Source: Acidobacteriota bacterium | GTDB taxonomy: Bacteria > Acidobacteriota > Blastocatellia > Pyrinomonadales > Pyrinomonadaceae | DNA: 33,459 nt | NCBI GenBank assembly: GCA_020200135.1 | Contig: JAIVJI010000108.1 | Coordinates: 9,264 to 42,722, forward strand | Direction of reading: 5' to 3' | Shown: piece after piece, positions 13,934 to 21,370 of the stretch | Numbering within the stretch: position 1 is the first letter of the stretch | Layout of the letters: each line of letters begins with the position of its first letter | Position numbers and translations under genes: made by a program | Notes under the pieces: model-generated | What the model saw: the letters and a program-made list of their open reading frames with translations, nothing else | Told to the model about the DNA's origin: nothing | The model's database searches: none

Positions 13934-16408
13934 TCAGCGGACGGCGAAGAGGACGACCTGTACGACGTGGACGAGCATCAGCGCGAGCATCAGCGAAGTG
14001 GCGACGACGTGCGGCGCGAGCCAGAGCTTGAGCAGTTGGTGCAGGTAGATGAGCGAGTCCACGCGCCTGAGCGTGACCGTCGCCTCGACGGCTTCGAGCA
14101 GGAGTTGGCGCGACTCCGGGTCGAGGCTGCGCGCCTCCGCCTCGTAGGTCTCGCGCGCGGCGGCCAGGAGCGCGGTCAGCTCCTCGCGCCGGAGGTACTG
14201 CCGCAGAAGGTAGCGTAAGGAGAAGACGCGCCCGCGCACTTTGCGGCGGACGAACTCGCGCAAGTGTTCGTTGCTGCGCTGTCCGATGTCCGCCAGCGTC
14301 TCGCGCAGCTCCTCGCGCCGCGCGCGCAGGTCTTCGACCAAAAGCGGCTCGCCCTCGATGCTCGTCATCACCCGCGGCGCGACGAGGTAGACGAGGACGC
14401 CGAACAGACCCGTGACGATGACCGCGTCAAATGAGACCATCAATAGCGAGGTCAGCAAGCCCCCCGTCGTCCTCCCGCCGTGCAAAAGCAGCACGAGCCC
14501 CGCCGCCAGCCCCACGTAGACGTGTGCCAGCATCCAGTAGCGCAGCGCGCCCGCGCGGCGCCTGTAGACCTGCTTCCGCAGCGGGTACGTCATCACCGCC
14601 GCGACGCCCCCGAGCCCCAGAAGCCCAGTCACCCAGCGCACCGTCAGCCACGTCCCCCCCAGCCGCTCGTCGATGCCGAAGCGCGAGAGCGCCCAGACCA
14701 CTCCCGCCGTCAGCCCCAGGACGAGCATGACGCCGACGGCGTGCCAGAAGAGGGCGAGGGGGTCGCGCCGGTGAATGTTGCGGCCGATGGCGTGCGTCTG
14801 GTCGCGGAAGACGAGGCCGATGCGCCCGTTGACCTCGGCGAAGTACTCGCGCGGGTTGACGCGCACGAGCGCGCCCGTCGGGCAGTTCTCCTGGCACGAG
14901 AAGGCTTGCCGGCGAGCCCCCGGCGGGTTGAGCGAAGTGCCGGCGCAGAGGTTGCACTTGGTGGCGAGTAGATTCTCTGTCGCCGTCACCGGCTGCGGCG
15001 GCGTCCGCGGCGCGAGGCTCAGCCAGCCCTTCATCCTCCCCGCCAGCGTCGGAGGCTTCGGCGCCTCCGGTTTGCGCGGGATCATCGTGATGGCGTTGTA
15101 GGGGCACTGCGTCGCGCAGTCGCCGCAGCCGATGCAGGTCTTCGGGTCGATGTCTATCTGGCCGTTCCCGAAGCGGCCGATGGCGCCCGTGGGGCAGCCC
15201 GTCAGGCACTCCGGGTCCTGGCAGTGCATACAGACCGAAGGGACGAGAATCTTCTCGCCGGAGACGCCGCCGTAATTCTTCGGCCGCTCGATGTGTATGC
15301 CGCGGCGCAGCAGACGCGACTGCCCGTGAACCTGGTGGCAGGCCATCGAGCAGTTGCCGCAGCGCACGCACTTGTCCATGTCCATCACGAGCAGGTTCGT
15401 GCCGTCCACGACCCCCGTCGCAATTTCGCGCTCGGTGGCGGCGACCAGACGCTTGTCGAGCCGCGACGCCACGCTCACGTCGTCGTCCGCTAAAGAGAAC
15501 TCGGAGAAGGTGCGCACCAGCGTATCGCGCAGCTCTGTGTCGGCGCGCAACGGCGGCATCGCCACTTCGAGCACCTCCGTGCGCTGCAAGACGACCGCCG
15601 TGTAGCCCCAGCGCCCGTCACGCCCGACGCCTTCGAGCCCGAGGCAGTTACCGGCGCCGAGGAAGTCTACGCCCACGTCCTCGGGCAGGCCCTCGGCCAG
15701 CAGGTCGCCCACAGCGCCGCCGTACCCCAGGCCCCGCACGCGCCGCACCCAGCCGTTCTTGAGAAAGACGACGCGGTCGATGGGGTCGCCCTCGCGGAAG
15801 AGGACGTGGTGTTTGGCGTAGACCATGAAGCGTGCGGACTTGCCCAGCCGTTCGAGGAGCTGTCGGCCGAACGCGTCGTCTGTCGCCTGCTGCACGTCGA
15901 TGAGCGTGCGGCTCAGGCCGTGCTTGCGGTAGTTGGCGTCGAGCATCTGCCCGAACTGCGGCAGCTTTCGCAGCAGGCGCAGCGCCGGGCGCGTCACCTC
16001 AAGGACGCGCGCCTTCGACCCCTCGGGGACGCGGACGGTGGCGTTGCGCGGCACGCCCGCCAGGATTGACATCTCGCCGAAGCTGACGCCCGGCGGAAGC
16101 TCCGCCACCTTGCGGTCTTCGCCCGTCTCGCGGTCACGGACATAGACTTCGAGCTTGCCGTCGACGGTGACGTAGAAAGTGTTGCCGCCCCAGTCGCCCT
16201 CGCGGATGACCTCCTCGCCGGCCTCGTACTCGTAGAGGTGGACGTAAGGGCCCACCTTTTTGCCGTTGTAGTTGCGGCCGTAGGCGATGACTTCGAGGTC
16301 TAACTCGTACTTGAAATGCCCGTCGTGCTTATCGAGCAGGTCGGAGATGATGTCCACGCTCCGAATCGCTTCGAGGACGGTCTGGTGCTTCTTGATCTCT
16401 TTGGGCAT
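13934..16408 (-). CDS. Twin cNMP-binding / four-cluster [4Fe-4S] / di-heme-b-like membrane fusion
   Basis: The 824-residue protein joins three modules. Residues 55-150 are a cyclic-nucleotide-binding domain with an intact phosphate-binding cassette (FGEMSILAGVPRNATV, 110-125); residues 190-300 are a second, degenerate copy. Residues 345-515 carry 16 cysteines in four groups (347/350/353/357, 393/396/401/405, 425/428/431/435, 485/488/505/509), the four-cubane pattern of DmsB/NrfC/FdhB-type subunits. The rest is a membrane domain with about five helices, in which His629/His643 and His800/His814 are each spaced 14 apart on two helices, the geometry of bis-His di-heme b proteins. A charged helical region (690-785) precedes the last helix. 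No DNA-binding helix-turn-helix is present, so the cNMP domains probably regulate electron flow directly. It is the first gene of the operon. Confidence 0.92.
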   Translation of the reverse strand: MPKEIKKHQTVLEAIRSVDIISDLLDKHDGHFKYELDLEVIAYGRNYNGKKVGPYVHLYEYEAGEEVIREGDWGGNTFYVTVDGKLEVYVRDRETGEDRKVAELPPGVSFGEMSILAGVPRNATVRVPEGSKARVLEVTRPALRLLRKLPQFGQMLDANYRKHGLSRTLIDVQQATDDAFGRQLLERLGKSARFMVYAKHHVLFREGDPIDRVVFLKNGWVRRVRGLGYGGAVGDLLAEGLPEDVGVDFLGAGNCLGLEGVGRDGRWGYTAVVLQRTEVLEVAMPPLRADTELRDTLVRTFSEFSLADDDVSVASRLDKRLVAATEREIATGVVDGTNLLVMDMDKCVRCGNCSMACHQVHGQSRLLRRGIHIERPKNYGGVSGEKILVPSVCMHCQDPECLTGCPTGAIGRFGNGQIDIDPKTCIGCGDCATQCPYNAITMIPRKPEAPKPPTLAGRMKGWLSLAPRTPPQPVTATENLLATKCNLCAGTSLNPPGARRQAFSCQENCPTGALVRVNPREYFAEVNGRIGLVFRDQTHAIGRNIHRRDPLALFWHAVGVMLVLGLTAGVVWALSRFGIDERLGGTWLTVRWVTGLLGLGGVAAVMTYPLRKQVYRRRAGALRYWMLAHVYVGLAAGLVLLLHGGRTTGGLLTSLLMVSFDAVIVTGLFGVLVYLVAPRVMTSIEGEPLLVEDLRARREELRETLADIGQRSNEHLREFVRRKVRGRVFSLRYLLRQYLRREELTALLAAARETYEAEARSLDPESRQLLLEAVEATVTLRRVDSLIYLHQLLKLWLAPHVVATSLMLALMLVHVVQVVLFAVR

Positions 16409-16780
16409 GGCCCCCCGGGCAACAAATTATTCAAGTGGGATGAAAAAAGCCCCGCGACGAAGGCTGCAAAGGGCGGACGACTTACGAAAAGAGGCGGCAT
16501 TATAACATCGGCCATCGGGACTGAAGGAGCTAAAATTTGAAGCTGAGCGATGAGGGGTGCCGTGACGCAGTCTGAGCGATGGAGCGGCGATTGGCCGGCG
16601 TCGCACAGGCGGAAAGTCGTGATGCCGGAATTTCGGCTGAGCGTAGAAATCTATTGAATCCAACCCGATACGGGGTTAATCTCAGTCCCGTGGGTGTCGT
16701 CTTCACCGCCGGCTCTCCCTGCAAGGACACTTCTCCCCAGCCACCATAAGACAGCTTGCCCCGGAAAAAAAATATGTGGT
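16409..16780. other. Intergenic region without a recognisable gene
   Basis: These 372 bases are less GC-rich than the flanks. They hold a minus-strand -10 element at 16499-16504 and otherwise only short random open frames. An 8-base A-run (16764-16771, a T-run when read on the minus strand) follows the small secreted-peptide gene but has no clear hairpin in front of it. Confidence 0.6.
16499..16504 (-). promoter_or_regulatory. -10 element upstream of the cNMP/Fe-S/FHA/FAD operon
   Basis: Read on the minus strand this is a perfect TATAAT, preceded by GT. It lies about 90 bases upstream of the start codon at 16408. No good -35 hexamer is visible at 16-18 bases, which may indicate an activated promoter. 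Confidence 0.45.
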
Positions 16781-17017
16781 TTAGATAAACGCGAGTAGGT
16801 TTTCGAAGATGCTCAATGCTATCCGCGTCACCGAAATGTCCTGCGTGGTGGGTTCGTCTACGGTCGCAGCCTCGGTGCTTTCGTCCTCCGGTTTCGGCGC
16901 GACGGAAGTTGTGCTGGACTGCGGTGGCGTGGGGACGGGCGGAGTGAGCATTTCGCCGGCAAATACTGGGCAGCAAAGCACAAGCAACAGGACAAAGGTG
17001 TTGAGAGACTTACGCAT
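16781..17017 (-). CDS. Small secreted Pro/Thr-rich peptide
   Basis: The 78-residue product has a clear signal peptide (MRKSLNTFVLLLVLCCPVFA) with cleavage after Ala20. The mature 58 residues are rich in Pro, Thr, Ser and Glu and end in a short hydrophobic segment, VTRIALSIFENLLAFI. A ribosome binding site (AAAGGA) precedes the ATG, supporting real expression. It is divergent from the TPR pseudogene that starts 115 bases away. Secreted peptides with a hydrophobic tail beside a cytoplasmic TPR protein recall peptide-signalling pairs, but this is only an analogy. No family is recognised. Confidence 0.7.
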   Translation of the reverse strand: MRKSLNTFVLLLVLCCPVFAGEMLTPPVPTPPQSSTTSVAPKPEDESTEAATVDEPTTQDISVTRIALSIFENLLAFI

Positions 17018-17131
17018 TACACTTTTCCTTTGTGGAATTATTCGACGGGCAGACGGCCGCCTCTGGACAAGAGGTGACCATTTTTCAGTCCCCGCAAATT
17101 TTTTGCAAAGACAAAGAAGGGCTTACCTCAC

Positions 17132-17750
17132 ATGAGTTTAGCAGATTCGAGTCTGGAGAAACTAGAAGCCACCGCGGTTGAGGCCGAAGAGGCCGTCTTA
17201 AATCGCTGCCGGATGGCGGTCGAACTCATACGGCGAGGGCAATACGAAGACGCACGGGGGGCCATGGGCGACCTCTGGCGCGGGACAGGGCGACGGCCGG
17301 GGGCAAAGGCTTTGTCTCGGCGACTGCCGCTGCCGTTCTGTTACAGGTCAGAGCCCTCACGGGCTGGCTGGGAGCGACAAAGTAAGAAGGGGGCGCGCAG
17401 GAGGCGGCAAAAGACCTAATCAGCGAGAGTGCAACACTTTACGAGCGAGCAGGTGATCGCGCAAGGGCAGCGCTCGCGCGAAGTGACCTGGCGCTCTGTT
17501 ACTGGAGCGAAGGCGCGTTTGACGAGTCGCGTGTGCTGCTCGGCCGCTCGCTCTCGGAGCTTGCGGATGCGGACGCGGAGCGGAGGGCGGTCGTTCTCTT
17601 CTCAAGGCTCAACGACACGGGGCTGCTCGCGCAGGCGGACGGGAGGCGCGCGCGGGTTTTTATCGGGGAGGGGAGGTACGCCGAGGCGACGCGGGCCGCC
17701 GGGCGCTCTGTACGGTCCTTGGAGAAGGGCGGCGGGTCGGCGATTAGAGC
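17132..17750 (+). pseudogene. Decayed TPR-type sensor/regulator gene
   Basis: A good start (MSLADSSLEKLEATAVEAEEAV) runs in one frame to about 17295. The coding signal then moves to another frame near the G-run at 17299-17303, where it reads TAAAVLLQVRALTGWLGATK. That frame meets a TAA stop at 17383-17385, then continues as EAAKDLISESATLYERAG and LALCYWSEGAFDESRVLLG, helical TPR-like sequence, until it degenerates after about 17745. The conserved-looking protein sequence across two frames plus an in-frame stop shows a disrupted gene. The intact relatives would be cytoplasmic TPR proteins of several hundred residues, so the 3' half is missing as well. The loss may be recent because the remaining codons still look coding. 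Confidence 0.75.
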
Positions 17751-17795
17751 GCCTCGGAAGCCACGCCGTCTAAGACCACTGACATCAGCTTTTTT

Positions 17796-17856
17796 GGAAC
17801 CTGACGGCGCGCCGCGGCGTGTAAACCGAGCGAGTCTGCGGACGTAAGTGTATAAT
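17796..17856 (+). promoter_or_regulatory. Candidate promoters of the sigma factor operon
   Basis: Two signals occur. GGAACC (17796-17801), a 16-base gap and CGTGTA (17818-17823) resemble ECF-type promoters and would allow autoregulation. A perfect housekeeping-type -10, TATAAT, lies at 17851-17856 without a good -35. The TATAAT overlaps the first possible GTG start (17848), so translation must begin downstream. Confidence 0.4.
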
Positions 17857-17901
17857 TTCCGCGAGTCCCCCGAAGCAAGAGGCAGAGCCCCACTTTCCTG
17901 G

Positions 17902-18561
17902 ATGAGCGCGATCTCGACAACCGACGAGCTGGTCTTCTCCGTCGCATCGGCGGGTGCGCCCGTGCGCGCCGAAGAGTCGGTCGGCGAGATGACCGACCAC
18001 CGTCTGCTTGAGGAGACGAAGGCGGGCGACGGCGCAGCGTTCGCGGAGATTGTGCGGCGTTACCGGAACCAGATCACGAACTACGTCTACCGCATGACGA
18101 ACGATTACGACCTCGCGGTCGATCTGGCGCAGGAGACGTTCATGCGGGTCTACGCGGCGGCCGAGCGCTACCAGACGAGCTACGCGTTCTCGACCTACAT
18201 CTACCGCATCGCCACCAACCTGGCGATCTCGGAGCTGCGCCGCCGCAAGCGCCGCCGGCTCGTCTCGCTCACGACCTTCTTCAGCGAGCGCGAGTCGCCT
18301 TCGGACTCATGCGAGCTGGAGATGCCCGACAAGGGGCCGCTTCAGGACGTGACCGTCGTCGAGGACGAGCGCCGCGCGGCCGTCGCGCGGGCCATCGCGA
18401 CGCTCCCCGAAAAGTACCGCGCGCCGCTCGTGCTGCGCGACGTGGAAGAGCGCAGCTACGAAGAGATTGCCTCCATCCTCGGGATGAACGAGGGCACGGT
18501 GAAGTCGCGCATCAACCGCGCGCGGACGTTCCTGCGCGACAAGTTGCGGGCGTATCTGTAA
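17902..18561 (+). CDS. ECF RNA polymerase sigma factor (RpoE-like)
   Basis: The 219-residue product has sigma region 2 (DLAQETFMRVYAAAERY and AFSTYIYRIATNLAISELRRRKRR) and region 4 (LPEKYRAPLVLRDVEERSYEEIA, then the recognition helix GTVKSRINRARTFL), with no region 1 or 3: an extracytoplasmic-function sigma factor. The ATG at 17902 is chosen because a -10 box lies upstream at 17851; an ATG at 17989 (MTDHRLLEET) is a possible shorter start. It is followed after 14 bases by its zinc-finger anti-sigma factor, the standard pairing, and then by a secreted double-PDZ protein, suggesting an envelope-stress-type regulon. Confidence 0.93.
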   Translation: MSAISTTDELVFSVASAGAPVRAEESVGEMTDHRLLEETKAGDGAAFAEIVRRYRNQITNYVYRMTNDYDLAVDLAQETFMRVYAAAERYQTSYAFSTYIYRIATNLAISELRRRKRRRLVSLTTFFSERESPSDSCELEMPDKGPLQDVTVVEDERRAAVARAIATLPEKYRAPLVLRDVEERSYEEIASILGMNEGTVKSRINRARTFLRDKLRAYL

Positions 18562-18575
18562 GGGAAGTGTGTTTT

Positions 18576-19352
18576 ATGTCTGACTGCAAAGCGTACCGAC
18601 ACGAGATAGTCGAAGCCCTGGACGGCGCGTTGAGCCGGGGGGCGAGCGCGCACGCCGAATCCTGCCGCGCCTGCGGCGAGGAACTGCGCGGCCGCCAGTC
18701 TCTGAGCGCGCTCGTCCGCGGCCTCGGCAAAGTCGAAGCCCCGGCGGATTTCGAGTACCGATTGCGCGCGCGCATGGCGGCCGGGGGCGGGGGGGGGCGG
18801 CGCTTGCCGCTGAGCGGGCTCCGTCTCGTCTACGCCTTCGCGCCGGTGGCCGCCGCCGCGTGCTTCCTCGTCGTCTCAGCCGCGCTCTACCTCAGACAGG
18901 CCGCGAGCCCGGCCCCGGCGGAAGCCCCGGCGGCCAGCGTCACCGAGCCGGCGCATGACTCGGACGTGGCGCAAACCGCTGCCACTCCCGATACAAGATC
19001 GGCTGAAGGGTTGAAGCCGACGGGCGGGCGTTTGGTGGAAGTCGCGTCGGCTCCGCCGGTCTTCAAAGCGCGGCCGGCGGTTCACAGGCGGCTCGCAAAG
19101 TCGCACACGGCGAGGGAGGACGTGGGCGTGGTGCAGCGGAGCGCCACTCTCAGTGTCACGGGAGCCCGCGTTATCACCGGCAGCGGCGTGACCATCGCTA
19201 TGAAGACGCCTTTGCACGTGGTCTTGCGGGACGAGAGCGGCGCGGGCCGCGTCGTGCCGATGCGCGCCGTGAGCTTCGGCTCGCAGGAGCTGATCGCGCG
19301 CGAGAGCGTGAGCCGGCAGGCGACCGTCGCCGAGAACGAAGGGGTCTGGTAG
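18576..19352 (+). CDS. Zinc-finger anti-sigma factor, single-pass membrane protein
   Basis: The cytoplasmic N-terminus contains the ZAS motif HAESCRAC (H26, C30, C33), which folds around zinc and clamps the cognate ECF sigma factor. A membrane helix lies at about residues 87-108 (LVYAFAPVAAAACFLVV), leaving about 150 residues outside. The outer domain has no recognised fold; it starts Pro/Ala-rich and ends with beta-rich segments (VTGARVITGSGVTIAM). AAGGGA precedes the ATG. The 258-residue gene is 14 bases after the sigma gene and 7 bases before the PDZ protein gene. The long outer domain could receive a signal from that neighbour. Confidence 0.9.
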   Translation: MSDCKAYRHEIVEALDGALSRGASAHAESCRACGEELRGRQSLSALVRGLGKVEAPADFEYRLRARMAAGGGGGRRLPLSGLRLVYAFAPVAAAACFLVVSAALYLRQAASPAPAEAPAASVTEPAHDSDVAQTAATPDTRSAEGLKPTGGRLVEVASAPPVFKARPAVHRRLAKSHTAREDVGVVQRSATLSVTGARVITGSGVTIAMKTPLHVVLRDESGAGRVVPMRAVSFGSQELIARESVSRQATVAENEGVW

Positions 19353-19359
19353 TCGGTCG

Positions 19360-21237
19360 ATGACGTATTTTGACCACGAACTGACAGCCGTTTCGCGGGG
19401 CCGCATAATGCGCGGCGCGCTGCTACTCGTCTGCGTGTTGTTTCCTGCTTCGGCGTCGGCGCGGCAGGCCGCTCCCGCCGCGCCGTCCCAGGCTCCCGCG
19501 CCGAACGCCCCCGCGCCGACGCCGGCGGCGCGGCCCGCCCAGTCTGTCTCGCCGCAGGTCGTGACGGTCGTACACCGCCTGACCGGGTGGAAACTCCTCG
19601 CGTGGCTCGCGTCGAGCGGGCCGCCCGCGCTCGAACTCGACGAGCTGCCGTCGATGACCGACGCGCACACCAACATCGTCGCCGGCTACATCTACGAGGA
19701 CGGGCGCAGCGTTGTGGCGCGGCTCCCGCAGGCGGACCTCGATCTCGAAGCCTTCTCGCCGCCGCGCACGCCGCCGGCATTCTTCGCGCGCTCGGGCGCC
19801 GGGTTCGACACAGAGCCCGAGTACATGCTCGTCACCGCCGACAAAAGGCGCGTCGAGGCCAAGTTTGTCGGCATCGACTCCTCGACGGGGCTGACGCTGC
19901 TCGAAGCCAAGGAGGTGCTGCTCTCGGGCGCGCCCGCCGGCGACCAGGGCGACACGGAAGACCCGACCGTCGGGCAGCGCGTCCGACTCTACGCGCCGGC
20001 GCCCGCCGTCGCGCCGGGCGCGAGGACTGCGCCGGGGGTCACGCCCGAATACATCCTCCTGAGCATCGACCAGAAGGAGGGGCTGCTGACGGAGGTCAAC
20101 CGCGCGCCTTCGGGCGCGCCCTCGCGCGTCGTGGTGAGCGCAGACGTGTCGCAGGCGTGGACGGGCGCCGTGGCCGCGAACGAGCTGGGCGAGGTCGTCG
20201 GCATCGTCTCGCAGAGCCGCGACGGCGAGACGCAGCTCGTGCCGATGGCGATGGTGAGGAACGCCTGCGAGCGCGTGCTCAAGCTGCGCGGCAGCGCGCC
20301 GCAACCCTGGCTCGGCGCGCGCGCAGACGCCGCTCTCCAGTCGTCGCTCGACGCGTGGGTCAGCTTCGGCTGGACACCCGAGACGGCGCGGCCTCTCATC
20401 GAGAACCGGCGGGGCGTCTTCCTGACCTCGGTCGCGCCGGGCACGCCGGCGGCGCTGGCGGGGCTGAAGCCCGGCGACCTGATCGCCGGCTTCGGCGCGC
20501 GCGAGGTGCGCGGCGCCGACGACCTCTCGATGAATTTGAAAGAGGCGGGCGTCGGCTCGACCGTAGACCTGACGGTGTGGCGCGCGCTTGAGCCCGCGCC
20601 GGTCAAGGTGACGGTCGAGCTGAAGGGCGTCAGGAATCCCGCGCTCGCGACCGCGCTGGCGGAGGAGGGCGCGCTGCGCGAGGCGTTGCTCGCCTCCGCG
20701 AGCGAGTTAAAGCTGCTGCGCTCCGAACAGTCGCGTCTGAGGAACGACCAGCGCGTCGTGAGCGCCGCCGAGTTGACGCGCGTCTCCGAGCGGCTCGTCG
20801 CGGCGGAGGTGAGGCACGCGCGAGTCCGGGAGCAGTTGGAGGCGGCGCGTGCGAAGGTCAACGGGTCGCGCATCCCGGCCTTCGGGTTCCCGACGCGCCA
20901 CCCGCCCGTGAATTTCGAGGGCTATGTGGCGGCGTCGCGCTTACAGTTGTACGGCCTGAACGCCATCGGCCTGACGCCTCGCGGCGCCGGCCAACTCGGC
21001 GCGAAGGGCGGGCTGCTCGTCGTCGCCGTGCGTCCCGAGAGCCCGGCGGCCGCGAGCGGCCTCCACGCCGGCGACGTGATAGAGACGGTTAACGGCGCGC
21101 CCCTCGAGTCTACCGAGCTGCGCCGTCTGCTCGCCGAGCCGGACGCCTCGGCGCTCAGGTTCGGCCTCGTCCGCGAAGGCCGCCGCCTGTCCGTCAATTT
21201 CTCGCCCTCGTTCGGGGGAGAGCCGCGGCGCCGGTAG
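19360..21237 (+). CDS. Secreted HtrA-like pseudoprotease with two PDZ domains
   Basis: The product (625 residues from 19360; a start at 19408, MRGALLLVCVLF, gives a more standard signal peptide) has a trypsin-like HtrA body at residues 105-310, a PDZ domain at about 350-420, a coiled-coil segment at 430-500 and a second PDZ domain at about 535-615. The protease triad is not conserved. DSSTGLTLLEA replaces the usual DxxTDLAVLK aspartate with Gly177. AWTGAVAANELGEVVG aligns with GNSGGPLVNxxGEVVG and has Thr268 where Ser is expected. No NHVV-type histidine is visible. It is therefore likely a non-proteolytic sensor or scaffold that binds misfolded or C-terminal peptides in the periplasm. Being third in the sigma/anti-sigma operon, it may control the anti-sigma factor. 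Confidence 0.85.
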   Translation: MTYFDHELTAVSRGRIMRGALLLVCVLFPASASARQAAPAAPSQAPAPNAPAPTPAARPAQSVSPQVVTVVHRLTGWKLLAWLASSGPPALELDELPSMTDAHTNIVAGYIYEDGRSVVARLPQADLDLEAFSPPRTPPAFFARSGAGFDTEPEYMLVTADKRRVEAKFVGIDSSTGLTLLEAKEVLLSGAPAGDQGDTEDPTVGQRVRLYAPAPAVAPGARTAPGVTPEYILLSIDQKEGLLTEVNRAPSGAPSRVVVSADVSQAWTGAVAANELGEVVGIVSQSRDGETQLVPMAMVRNACERVLKLRGSAPQPWLGARADAALQSSLDAWVSFGWTPETARPLIENRRGVFLTSVAPGTPAALAGLKPGDLIAGFGAREVRGADDLSMNLKEAGVGSTVDLTVWRALEPAPVKVTVELKGVRNPALATALAEEGALREALLASASELKLLRSEQSRLRNDQRVVSAAELTRVSERLVAAEVRHARVREQLEAARAKVNGSRIPAFGFPTRHPPVNFEGYVAASRLQLYGLNAIGLTPRGAGQLGAKGGLLVVAVRPESPAAASGLHAGDVIETVNGAPLESTELRRLLAEPDASALRFGLVREGRRLSVNFSPSFGGEPRRR

Positions 21238-21259
21238 CCTCCCGCCGCCGAGCCGCCCG

Positions 21260-21297
21260 AGCGCCCGCCGCCACGCGCGCGGGCGCTTTCGCTTTTT
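21260..21297 (+). terminator. Intrinsic terminator of the sigma/anti-sigma/PDZ operon
   Basis: AGCGCCCG (21260-21267) pairs with CGGGCGCT (21280-21287) around a 12-base loop, followed by TTCGCTTTTT. It lies 22 bases after the stop codon. Confidence 0.75.
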
Positions 21298-21370
21298 ACA
21301 AACCCGCCCGCATCTGTGCTACTCTTAACCCGCCGCTCGTTCAACTAAACAGGGAAGCTCTCAAACAGCC

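Noticed and set aside
13934..16408. Crp/Fnr transcription factor
   Set aside because: Two cNMP domains are present but no helix-turn-helix follows; the rest is iron-sulfur and membrane sequence.
16530..16976. Minus-strand frame of 148 codons upstream of the cNMP/Fe-S gene
   Set aside because: It overlaps the well-supported secreted peptide gene in another frame, lacks a ribosome binding site and has no protein-like pattern.
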